This document shows positions 54,132 to 61,840 of a stretch of DNA of 64,000 nucleotides, in pieces. Origin of the DNA: Kumtagia sp963839725 (GTDB lineage Bacteria > Pseudomonadota > Alphaproteobacteria > Rhizobiales > Rhizobiaceae); the NCBI GenBank assembly GCA_963839725.1, contig CAWIWT010000022.1, positions 124,001-188,000 of the forward strand, in the 5' to 3' direction. The position numbers and the translations under genes are program-made. Within the stretch, counting starts at the first letter, position 1; every line of letters starts with the position of its first letter. Below the pieces are notes generated by a model. It worked only from the letters and a program-made list of their open reading frames with translations, ran no database searches and was not told the origin of the DNA.

Positions 54132-54569
54132 ATGGCTCGGGAATTCACTGTCGGGCAGGTCGCCGAGCGCAGCGGCGTTGCGGTTTCGGCGCTGCATTTT
54201 TACGAAGCGAAAAGGCTCATCAAAAGCCATCGCACGGCCGGCAACCAGCGTCGCTATGCCGGGGACGTGCTGCGTCGCGTGGCCGTGATCAAGATCGCGC
54301 AAGAAGTCGGCATCTCGCTGGCCGAGGTTCGCATGGCGCTTGAATCGCTGCCTGAGGGCCGCACGCCAAATCGCAAGGATTGGAGTTTTCTTTCAAAAGG
54401 CTGGCGCGAAAAGCTCGACCATCGCATTCGCCAGCTTGAAGCACTCCGCGACGGCCTTGATGACTGTATCGGTTGCGGCTGTCTGTCGATCGACAAATGC
54501 AAGCTGCGCAACCCCCAGGACCGGCTAGGTGAGGAAGGCGCGGGCGCGAGGCGGCTCGTGACTGTGTAG
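54132..54569 (+). CDS. soxR: Redox-sensing transcriptional activator SoxR
   Basis: A 145-residue MerR-family regulator. The N-terminal winged helix (FTVGQVAERSGVAVSALHFYEAKRLI) is followed by a dimerisation coiled coil and the 2Fe-2S cysteines C112, C115, C117 and C123 (DCIGCGCLSIDKC). It senses redox-cycling compounds through oxidation of that cluster. AAGGG precedes the ATG at 54132. Non-enteric SoxR often regulates transporters and monooxygenases directly; no such gene is adjacent. Confidence 0.93.
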   Translation: MAREFTVGQVAERSGVAVSALHFYEAKRLIKSHRTAGNQRRYAGDVLRRVAVIKIAQEVGISLAEVRMALESLPEGRTPNRKDWSFLSKGWREKLDHRIRQLEALRDGLDDCIGCGCLSIDKCKLRNPQDRLGEEGAGARRLVTV

Positions 54570-54615
54570 CCCGTCGCAACCGCCCCCCGAAAAGCGCACG
54601 CCCGACTCACCCGCC

Positions 54616-54873
54616 TCAATCGGCAGCCGACAGCCTGCGGATTGTGAACTCAATCATATCGTTGGGCCGTTCGAACCAGCTTTCTATCGCCGTCCAGTAA
54701 GCCTGCTTCGGCCAGCGGTCGAACCATTCCTGTGCCTTCAGACGGGCATCAGAGCGCGGCAGCAAAAAAGTTTCGCGAACAAAGCCATCAGCGGGCCGCT
54801 TGCGCCTTTCGGTGCGGGCGCGGTCAAGTTGCCTCTTCAGGCCATCGAGCGGCGGTCTGGTCGGTGCTGGCAC
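54616..54873 (-). CDS. Conserved hypothetical protein
   Basis: An 85-residue protein. LLPRSDARLKAQEWFDRWPKQAYWTAIESW and IEFTIRRL is a pattern I know from rhizobial genomes next to hemF, with no assigned function. It is convergent with soxR and diverges from hemF. Confidence 0.6.
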   Translation of the reverse strand: MPAPTRPPLDGLKRQLDRARTERRKRPADGFVRETFLLPRSDARLKAQEWFDRWPKQAYWTAIESWFERPNDMIEFTIRRLSAAD

Positions 54874-54967
54874 CGGTAAACCTCATGCGGCTTGACGCTC
54901 ACAAACAAGAGATTAGGGATCGCACGCGAAAATACGAGTCATTTGTTACGTGAAGACGGAGAGTTTA

Positions 54968-55879
54968 ATGGAGCGCCCCGAACTGCCGGCCGGCCTTCCC
55001 CATGACATTGAAAAGCGGAAGGCCACAGCCAGAAGCTGGTTCGAAAGCCTGCGCGACCGCATCTGCACTGCCTTCGAGCGAATCGAGGACGAGCTTTCCG
55101 GCCCGCTGTCGGATCGCGCGCCTGGCCGATTCGAGAAAACGCCTTGGCTGCGCGAGGAAGGCGCCGGCGGCGGTGGCGTGATGTCGATGATGCATGGCCG
55201 GGTGTTCGAGAAGGTCGGAGTCCACACATCAACCGTCCACGGTGCGTTCTCACCGGAGTTCCGCAAACAGATGCCCGGCGCCGAAGAAGACCCGCGCTTC
55301 TGGGCGAGCGGAATTTCACTGATCGCCCATCCCTGCAACCCGCATGTTCCGGCCGTTCATATGAACACCCGCATGGTCGCGACGTCGCGCTGGTGGTTTG
55401 GTGGCGGCGCCGATCTGACGCCGGTGCTCGACCACCGCCGCACGCAGGACGATCCGGACACGGTCGCATTTCACGCCGCGATGCAGGCGGCCTGCGCTGG
55501 GCATGACATTGCCAACTACGAAAAATACAAGGCCTGGTGTGACGAATATTTTTTCCTCAAACACCGAAACGAGCCACGCGGCATCGGCGGCATCTTCTTC
55601 GACTGGCTGCATCCGGATGAGGAAAAGGGCGGCTGGGATGCAGGCTTCCGCTTCGTTCAGGATGTTGGGCTGGCCTTTCTCGAGGTCTACCCGCATCTCG
55701 TGAGGGCAAACTTCAACCGGCAATGGATGCCGTGGGATCGCGAGGAACAACTGATCCGTCGCGGCCGGTATGTCGAGTTCAATCTTCTCTACGACCGCGG
55801 CACGATTTTTGGCCTGTACACGGGAGGCAATGTTGCAGCCATCCTCTCCAGCATGCCACCGGAAGTAAAATGGCCGTGA
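54968..55879 (+). CDS. hemF: Oxygen-dependent coproporphyrinogen-III oxidase
   Basis: A 303-residue enzyme of haem synthesis that oxidatively decarboxylates two propionates of coproporphyrinogen III to vinyl groups using O2. Signature segments: GGGGVMSMMHGRVFEKVGVHTSTVHG, HPCNPHVPAVHMNTRM, RWWFGGGADLTP, HRNEPRGIGGIFFDW and GRYVEFNLLYDRGTIFGL. The ATG at 54968 has GGAGAG upstream; a GTG 18 bases before is possible. Confidence 0.95.
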   Translation: MERPELPAGLPHDIEKRKATARSWFESLRDRICTAFERIEDELSGPLSDRAPGRFEKTPWLREEGAGGGGVMSMMHGRVFEKVGVHTSTVHGAFSPEFRKQMPGAEEDPRFWASGISLIAHPCNPHVPAVHMNTRMVATSRWWFGGGADLTPVLDHRRTQDDPDTVAFHAAMQAACAGHDIANYEKYKAWCDEYFFLKHRNEPRGIGGIFFDWLHPDEEKGGWDAGFRFVQDVGLAFLEVYPHLVRANFNRQWMPWDREEQLIRRGRYVEFNLLYDRGTIFGLYTGGNVAAILSSMPPEVKWP

Positions 55880-56210
55880 AGGCCTACAAACAAGCGTGAG
55901 CAGGTTAATATTTTGTAATGTAACAATGTATGCATCCGAAATACAAATGACTGCTTCACAATGTAGCAATCTTCGCCGTCGATTTTTCGACACATTCAGT
56001 ACATTTTGCCAGGAATTTTGGCAAGTAACGTACAGCAAAATATATTTTTAGTCTAATGGCCGCCAATTTCGCGAAAGCTAAATTCTGCCGCGGGCCGGGA
56101 AACGCCGGCGGCTTCATCCTCGAAGACCGCGACCCGACGCGACCGGACGGCTCATACTTGCGACGGCATGCTACATGCATTCCCGTCGACTTTCCCAAGG
56201 AGTACCTGCC
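55880..56210. other. AT-rich spacer after hemF
   Basis: Markedly AT-rich between 55890 and 56060, then GC-rich. No gene, tRNA or repeat is supported. The DUF1344 promoter should be here; no clear match was found. Confidence 0.35.
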
Positions 56211-56474
56211 ATGCGCATGTACATCATCCCGGCGGTTGCCGCCGCCACCCTCGCCCTCACCCCTCTCGCCATGGCCGCCACGCAGCAGCACGCGAACGGC
56301 ACCATCAAGGCTTATGACGCCAAGGCCATGACGCTGACCTTGACGGACGGCGCAGTCTATGTGCTGCCGAAGACTTTCAAGGATCCCGGCTTGAAAACCG
56401 GCGAGAAGGTCTCGATCGCTTGGGAAATGCAGGGCAAGCACAGGACTGCCGAAACTGTCACAATCGCAAAGTGA
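56211..56474 (+). CDS. DUF1344 family protein
   Basis: An 87-residue secreted protein. The signal peptide MRMYIIPAVAAATLALTPLAMAA precedes a beta-rich domain (GTIKAYDAKAMTLTLTDGAVYVLP, LKTGEKVSIAWEMQGKHRTAE) characteristic of DUF1344. Function unknown. AAGGAG lies 8 bases before ATG 56211. A terminator follows. Confidence 0.85.
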   Translation: MRMYIIPAVAAATLALTPLAMAATQQHANGTIKAYDAKAMTLTLTDGAVYVLPKTFKDPGLKTGEKVSIAWEMQGKHRTAETVTIAK

Positions 56475-56493
56475 CAGGTCTGGTATGAGGTCA

Positions 56494-56527
56494 AAAGGCG
56501 GGGCTGGCCGCTCCGCCTTTCATTTTT
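56494..56527 (+). terminator. Terminator of the DUF1344 gene
   Basis: AAAGGCGG (56494-56501) pairs with CCGCCTTT (56513-56520), then CATTTTTG. Confidence 0.8.
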
Positions 56528-56595
56528 GCGCAACCGGTTCGGGCCGATCCGTGTTATGGTGCGCGTCAATAGGGAAACCAGGAAGGAGACGCCCG

Positions 56596-56781
56596 ATGAA
56601 GGAATTTCACTGCGGATCGCTCGTCCCGGGTTGTGACTGGCATACCCGTCACCAGGACGAAGCGGAGGTGATGCGCCGCGCGGTCGAGCATTTGCGCGAG
56701 ACCCATGGCGAAACGATTATTCGCGAAACAATGATCGAGGCCATCCGTTCGCGTATCGAGAAGGTTCGCGACGCCGCTTGA
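56596..56781 (+). CDS. DUF1059 domain-containing protein
   Basis: A 61-residue protein: EFHCGSLVPGCDWHTRHQDEAEVMRRAVEHLRETHG. The Cys pair, followed by a conserved His-x-x-x-x-His, and the length fit DUF1059. GGAAGGAG lies before the ATG at 56596; upstream codons lack conservation. Function unknown. Confidence 0.8.
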   Translation: MKEFHCGSLVPGCDWHTRHQDEAEVMRRAVEHLRETHGETIIRETMIEAIRSRIEKVRDAA

Positions 56782-56875
56782 TTACGAATCACTGACAGCG
56801 GACCGTTTGTTTCCCCGCTGCGTCTCCGCGAGAGCAGATCAGCGGGCGCAGTGACTTGCGCGCCGGCTTTCTCTT

Positions 56876-58150
56876 CTAGCCTTTGGCTTTTAGAGCGTTA
56901 GACGCCCGCCTGACCAACTCTTCCCCGCTGAGCGAGAAGCCGGAATCGATCCATTCGCTCTCAAGCTGTTTCAGCACCGCGCCCAGCGGCAGACCTTCCT
57001 TTGCTCCAAGTGCCTTGAGGTCGTCGCCTCTGAGCGGAAAGCTCGGCTTTTCCCAGGCTTTCGCGATCTTCAGCAACCGGTCATACGCACCCGCTTCTAT
57101 CAACGCCTCGGTTTCGCTCGGCGCACGGCCACGCGCCGAAACCAGGGATAGGTTGAGGCGATCTTCGATTCCCTGTGGTTCGCCGCGATAGAGCGACTTG
57201 GCCAGATCCTGCTCGGTCGTTGTTGCGGCAATTGCCGGCGTCATTGCCCAGTCAGTGAGGCGCTTCGCTTCAATGTTCGACAGCCGCAGGCGCTTGGACA
57301 GCTCGGTCATTCTGGCTGGGTCGGGAGGCACAACAGCTTCCAGCCGAAGCATCGGATCGGGCTTCCAGCCGAGATCGCGCTCGGCCGCGACGAGCCCGTG
57401 GATCGTGTCGATTCCCCATTTATCGCTTTCGGGCAGTACCCGCGACAGCACGCCGGCCTGACGCATCCATAAGAGTGCCCGCGATGGATCGGACGCCGAC
57501 AGCGCCTTTTTCAGTTCAGCCCAGACACGCTCGGCGGAGAGGCTGTCCAGGCCTTCCTTCAACCGCGCGCAGGCTTTGAGCCCTTCCGCATCAGGTCGAC
57601 CCGACCCATACCAGGCAAAGAAGCGGAAGAAGCGCAGAATGCGCAGATAGTCCTCGCGGATGCGCCGTTCCGGGTCTCCAATGAAGCGGATCGTGCGCGT
57701 TCCGATGTCCGCCACGCCGCCGACCAGATCGATCACCGTGCCGTCAGCCTCGGCGTACAGGCCGTTGATGGTGAAGTCGCGACGCTCGGCATCCGCCTTC
57801 CAATCGCGCCCGAACCGCACCCTCGCGCGGCGACCGTCGGTCTCCACGTCGGCACGCAGCGTCGTCACTTCATACGGCCGACCGGCCGCGACCAACGTGA
57901 TCGTGCCATGCTCCGCGCCAGTCGGCACAGCTTTGAAGCCCGCCGCCTCACCGCGTCGGATGGTTTCCTCAGGCAGGTTGGTCGTGGCGACGTCGATGTC
58001 GGCAACGGACTGGCCAAGCAGCGCGTTGCGTACCGCTCCGCCGGCAATGCGCGCCTGCTCGCCATCAGCCACAAGCGCCGAGAGCAGGCGCTGAAGGTGG
58101 CTATCGTTCAGCCAATCCGCCCGGCCCGCGAGCGTAACCGTATCTGTCAC
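56876..58150 (-). CDS. cca: CCA tRNA nucleotidyltransferase (class II)
   Basis: A 424-residue enzyme that adds or repairs the 3' CCA of tRNA. RIAGGAVRNALLG and DIDVATT (D51, D53) hold the metal ions. Motifs ERRDFTINGLYAE, DLVGGVADI, RFIGDPERRIREDYLRILRFFRFFAWYG and the body helices follow. Longer than E. coli Cca and without its HD domain. The start overlaps the NUDIX stop (ATGA at 58147-58150). Confidence 0.93.
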   Translation of the reverse strand: MTDTVTLAGRADWLNDSHLQRLLSALVADGEQARIAGGAVRNALLGQSVADIDVATTNLPEETIRRGEAAGFKAVPTGAEHGTITLVAAGRPYEVTTLRADVETDGRRARVRFGRDWKADAERRDFTINGLYAEADGTVIDLVGGVADIGTRTIRFIGDPERRIREDYLRILRFFRFFAWYGSGRPDAEGLKACARLKEGLDSLSAERVWAELKKALSASDPSRALLWMRQAGVLSRVLPESDKWGIDTIHGLVAAERDLGWKPDPMLRLEAVVPPDPARMTELSKRLRLSNIEAKRLTDWAMTPAIAATTTEQDLAKSLYRGEPQGIEDRLNLSLVSARGRAPSETEALIEAGAYDRLLKIAKAWEKPSFPLRGDDLKALGAKEGLPLGAVLKQLESEWIDSGFSLSGEELVRRASNALKAKG

Positions 58151-58794
58151 GCGTAGAGCCTTTCATAAAGCGTACGGATGATGCCTGCCGTTACGCCCCA
58201 GATGCGCTGTCCATCATACGGCATGTCGTAGTAGAACCATTCCCGCTCGCCCCAGAACCGGCTGTCGCGCGTATGGTTTGCCGGGTCCATCAGAAAGGAC
58301 AGCGGCACCTCGAACACCGCGTCGACTTCATCTCGATTGAGCTTGAGCTCGAAACCGGGCCTGACGATGGAAAGCACCGGCGAGATCCGGTAACCGCTCC
58401 CCGAGACATAGTCCGGCATTCGTCCGATAACCTCGATATGAGCCGCATCCAGTCCGATCTCTTCCGCTGCCTCGCGCAGGGCCGCGTACTCGGGCGAGCC
58501 GTCTTCGGGATCGATCCGCCCGCCGGGGAACGCCACCTGGCCCGTGTGGCTGCGCAAGGTCTCGGCCCGCTTCGTCAACAGCACCGTTGCGGCCTCGCCG
58601 CGATCCACCACAGGAATCAGCACCGCTGCATCGCGCAGGGCGCCGGAATGAGCCAGCCGCGGGTGCTGCGGGTTAAAGCGGTGATCGCCGTCCTCCTCCG
58701 GATGCACAAGGAAGTTTTCCTCTCGCATGGCGCGCCGGCGGAAGTCATCGACGGAATAGAGCGGGAGAGCGGCGGCGCGCATATCGTTAGGCAC
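58147..58794 (-). CDS. NUDIX hydrolase, CoA-pyrophosphatase type
   Basis: A 215-residue NUDIX protein. The box GGRIDPEDGSPEYAALREAAEEIGLD is intact. LTKRAETLRSHTGQVAFPGG, upstream of it, is typical of the CoA pyrophosphatase (NudL/Nudt7) subgroup, which splits CoA to 4'-phosphopantetheine and ADP. It overlaps cca by four bases and the DUF1285 gene by eight. Confidence 0.9.
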   Translation of the reverse strand: MPNDMRAAALPLYSVDDFRRRAMREENFLVHPEEDGDHRFNPQHPRLAHSGALRDAAVLIPVVDRGEAATVLLTKRAETLRSHTGQVAFPGGRIDPEDGSPEYAALREAAEEIGLDAAHIEVIGRMPDYVSGSGYRISPVLSIVRPGFELKLNRDEVDAVFEVPLSFLMDPANHTRDSRFWGEREWFYYDMPYDGQRIWGVTAGIIRTLYERLYA

Positions 58795-59416
58795 TCAGCT
58801 GCCTTAGACGCTCAGCTGGCATGATCGGATAGACGACGCCATTCGAGCGAACGGCGAACACCGCCACGCCATCAATGACGATCTCCTCGCCATGCTCGAC
58901 GAGTTCATACATCACGGGGCGCGCTACCAGCGCCTCCAGCCTGCCACGTACCAGCACATAGGGTTTCAAACCGCCGGTATCCGGCTCGTCGACAAAGCGC
59001 AGCGGGTGTTCCAATCCGGCTTCCACCACATCGCCGACATTGGTGCGGAAGGTCATGACACGCGCATCGCCCACGCCCGAAACGTTCATTTCAACGGCCA
59101 GGAACGGCGCATCGACGACACGTATCCCGACCTTCTCGACCGGGGTGACTAGATAGGTCTTGCCGTCCTCGTCCTTGCGCAGGACCGTCGAGAACAACTG
59201 CACGAGTGGCACACGTCCGATCGGCGTGCCTAGGTAGAACCACGTACCGTCCGGCCTGATTTCCATATCGAGATCGCCGCAAAAGGGCGGATGCCAGCGA
59301 TCGACGGGCGGCAGGCCCTTGCCGGCCCGCGCCGCTCTTGAGATCAATGCCGACAGGCCCGCCGTGTCAGCAGCTTGGGCGAGTCCCTGCGTCTTATCGT
59401 CCCCTTGGCTGTGCAT
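58787..59416 (-). CDS. DUF1285 domain-containing protein
   Basis: A 209-residue protein. PPVDRWHPPFCGDLDMEIRPDGTWFYLGTPIGR is the DUF1285 opening, followed by LVTPVEKVGIRVVDAPFLAVEM. Function unknown. The start at 59416 (MHSQGDDK) is chosen because a much longer upstream frame is antisense to moxR. It leads the cca operon and diverges from moxR across 145 bases. Confidence 0.88.
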   Translation of the reverse strand: MHSQGDDKTQGLAQAADTAGLSALISRAARAGKGLPPVDRWHPPFCGDLDMEIRPDGTWFYLGTPIGRVPLVQLFSTVLRKDEDGKTYLVTPVEKVGIRVVDAPFLAVEMNVSGVGDARVMTFRTNVGDVVEAGLEHPLRFVDEPDTGGLKPYVLVRGRLEALVARPVMYELVEHGEEIVIDGVAVFAVRSNGVVYPIMPAERLRQLSA

Positions 59417-59561
59417 GGTCACGAAATAGTCACTGTTGTTTCGCTTGTCAGCTAGGTCGGCTGATTTAAGTTCGCATATTGGCTCAGCAACATTTGTACT
59501 GAGTCGTAGGCTTGAGAACAGTCGGGCCGGTAGTCCACGAGCGGAAGAGGACCGAAGCCGC

Positions 59562-60566
59562 ATGAGCGCAATCATCAAGGATCTGGCCCTGAGCGAAAGC
59601 GAGATGGTCGCCGAAGCCGAAAAAGCGCTGGCCGATATCTCGAACGTCCGGGACGGCGTCGGTCGGGTCATTTTTGGCCAAGAAAGCGTGGTGGAGCGTA
59701 CACTGGTGGCGCTGCTCGCCGGTGGCCACGCGCTGTTGGTTGGCGTACCCGGCCTCGCCAAGACCAAATTGGTCGAAACGCTCGGCATTGTGCTTGGCCT
59801 CGACGCGCGCCGTATCCAGTTCACGCCGGATCTGATGCCGTCGGATATTCTCGGCTCCGAAGTCATGGAGCAGGACGAGCACGGACGCCGCTCCTTCCGC
59901 TTCATTTCCGGTCCGATCTTCGCCCAGCTGCTGATGGCGGACGAGATCAACCGCGCCAGCCCGCGCACCCAGTCGGCACTGCTGCAGTCGATGCAGGAAT
60001 ACCATGTCACGGTTGCCGGCGCGCGCCACGACCTGCCTTCGCCGTTCCATGTTCTGGCAACGCAGAACCCGCTGGAACAGGAAGGCACCTATCCGCTGCC
60101 GGAAGCCCAGCTTGATCGCTTCCTGATGCAGATCGACATTCTCTACCCCGAACTTGAAGCCGAGCGCCGCATTCTTCTGGAAACCACCGGCGTTGACGAA
60201 GCCAAGGCGGCAAACGTGCTGACGCCGGAGCGGCTCAAGCAAATCCAACTGCTGATCCGCCGCATGCCGGTGCCGGAAAGCGTCGTCGAGGCGATCCTGA
60301 AGCTGGTGCGCTCGGCGCGCCCCGGCTTGGGCAACGCGGATACCGACAAGCACGTCGCCTGGGGGCCAGGTCCGCGCGCCAGCCAAGCGCTCACGCTCTG
60401 CGCCCGCGCCCGCGCGCTTTATGAGGGTCGGCTCGCGCCGTCGGTCGATGACGTGAAGGCGCTTGCCGAACCGGTGCTGCAGCACCGCATGGCGCTGACT
60501 TTCGCGGCGCGCGCTGAAGGCATGAGCGTTCGCGACGTGGTCGCGCGGTTGGTGAAAGGCGTCTAA
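59562..60566 (+). CDS. moxR: MoxR-family AAA+ ATPase
   Basis: A 334-residue AAA+ chaperone. Walker A GVPGLAKTK, Walker B LMADEINRASPRTQSALLQSM, sensor 1 VLATQNPLEQEGTYPLPEAQLDRF and the lid domain (RASQALTLCARARAL) are typical. MoxR proteins work with a DUF58 or VWA partner in protein-complex assembly or envelope stress. A DUF58 gene follows 356 bases downstream, but an unusual palindrome array lies between (60574-60858). Start 59562 gives MSAIIKDLALSESE. Confidence 0.93.
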   Translation: MSAIIKDLALSESEMVAEAEKALADISNVRDGVGRVIFGQESVVERTLVALLAGGHALLVGVPGLAKTKLVETLGIVLGLDARRIQFTPDLMPSDILGSEVMEQDEHGRRSFRFISGPIFAQLLMADEINRASPRTQSALLQSMQEYHVTVAGARHDLPSPFHVLATQNPLEQEGTYPLPEAQLDRFLMQIDILYPELEAERRILLETTGVDEAKAANVLTPERLKQIQLLIRRMPVPESVVEAILKLVRSARPGLGNADTDKHVAWGPGPRASQALTLCARARALYEGRLAPSVDDVKALAEPVLQHRMALTFAARAEGMSVRDVVARLVKGV

Positions 60567-60573
60567 GAGCAAT

Positions 60574-60858
60574 GTCCAACCAGATTGGACCATTCTGCAG
60601 GCGACGGTTTGGGACAAGGTCGAGGGCTTTGTCGAATGGCCGGGCTGGTAGCCCGGTCGAGACAAAGACCGAAGGATTTGGCCCACACCGGCCCGGCCCA
60701 CGGTCGAACCCCGTTTCTGCGAAACGCGACAAGTTCGACCGAGAAAATTGTCTGATTGTCGATTTGCCAAAAGCAAATCGACGGCAGGGTTTGCGTTTGG
60801 TGGACTCCCACGGCGTCGGACGGACTTGGCCGATGCACTACATCGGCCTGTGCCGTCC
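60574..60858. repeat. Array of five nested palindromes inside the moxR operon
   Basis: Successive perfect stems: GTCCAA / TTGGAC (60574-60590); CTTTGTC / GACAAAG (60627-60667) enclosing CCGGGCT / AGCCCGG; GGTCGAAC / GTTCGACC (60702-60740) enclosing CGTTTC / GAAACG; CGATTTGC / GCAAATCG (60760-60780); GGACGG / CCGTCC (60818-60858) enclosing GGCCGATG / CATCGGCC. No gene is supported in 60567-60922. It may be a composite intergenic repeat or an RNA-processing region. Confidence 0.7.
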
Positions 60859-60922
60859 TCCTAGTGGATCGCCTCCCCAAACGACAAACAGAATGATTTC
60901 AATCTGATCGGACATCGCTCTG

Positions 60923-61840
60923 ATGGCGCGTGTCGGCGAGGCGTCGTCTCCGGTCGCTGCGCGTGACGCGCTCGCCCGTGCGCGGCTCCGAGCATCACTG
61001 GTGCCCGATCTGCTTGTCGAGGCCCGCCGTGTCGTCAACACCGTGATCGGTGGGTGGCACGGCCGGCGCAAGCGCGGCATTGGCGAAAATTTCTGGCAGT
61101 TCCGGCCCTATGTCGAAGGCGACGCCATGGCGCGCATCGACTGGCGCCGTTCCGCACGTGACGACCACACATATGTGCGCGATCTCGAATGGGAGGCCGC
61201 GCATACGGTGTGGCTGTGGGCCGATCCGTCGCCCTCCATGCTCTACAAATCGGGCACCGCGACCGTATCCAAGGAATCACGCGCACTGGTGCTGATACTT
61301 GCTCTCGCCGAGCTGCTTTCGCGCAGCGGCGAGCGCATCGCATGGCCGGGGCTGACCGATCCGATCACCTCGCGCAACGGCGCGGAGCGCCTCGCCGCGA
61401 TCCTCAGCCACTCGCCCGCATTCTCCGGCAAACCGGATTTGATGCCGATCCGCCGGTTTTCGGATGCAGTCATCGCCAGCGACTTCCTCGATCCTGTCGA
61501 GGAAACCAAGGAATGGCTGGACGTACTCGCCCGTCACGGCGCGCGCGCGCATCTGCTGGAGGTCGCCGACCCCGCCGAAGAGAGCTTCCCCTATGCCGGA
61601 CGCACCGAGTTCACCGACCCGGAAACCGGAGAGAAGCTGACCGCCGGCCGCGCCGAACTGCTCGGTGACGACTACCGCCTGCTCTATTCCGCCAGGCGTC
61701 AGGAACTGGCCGCGTGGTGCCGCCGGCTGGGATGGAGCTATACTGTGAACCACACGGACCGGCTTGCCTCGGAGGCACTGGTGAGCATTCACATGGCCAT
61801 GTCGGCTGACGGCGGCTACGTCGGGGGCGCCCGCGCATGA
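60923..61840 (+). CDS. DUF58 domain-containing protein
   Basis: A 305-residue protein with the DUF58 signature RKRGIGENFWQFRPYVEGDAMARIDWRRSAR followed by a vWA-like fold (VWLWADPSPSM, LVLILALAELLSRSGER). It should partner the MoxR ATPase and the BatA-like membrane protein. The ATG is at 60923. The stop overlaps the next ATG (ATGA at 61837-61840). Confidence 0.9.
   Translation: MARVGEASSPVAARDALARARLRASLVPDLLVEARRVVNTVIGGWHGRRKRGIGENFWQFRPYVEGDAMARIDWRRSARDDHTYVRDLEWEAAHTVWLWADPSPSMLYKSGTATVSKESRALVLILALAELLSRSGERIAWPGLTDPITSRNGAERLAAILSHSPAFSGKPDLMPIRRFSDAVIASDFLDPVEETKEWLDVLARHGARAHLLEVADPAEESFPYAGRTEFTDPETGEKLTAGRAELLGDDYRLLYSARRQELAAWCRRLGWSYTVNHTDRLASEALVSIHMAMSADGGYVGGARA

Noticed and set aside
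59484..60776. A 430-residue minus-strand frame
   Set aside because: Antisense to moxR.
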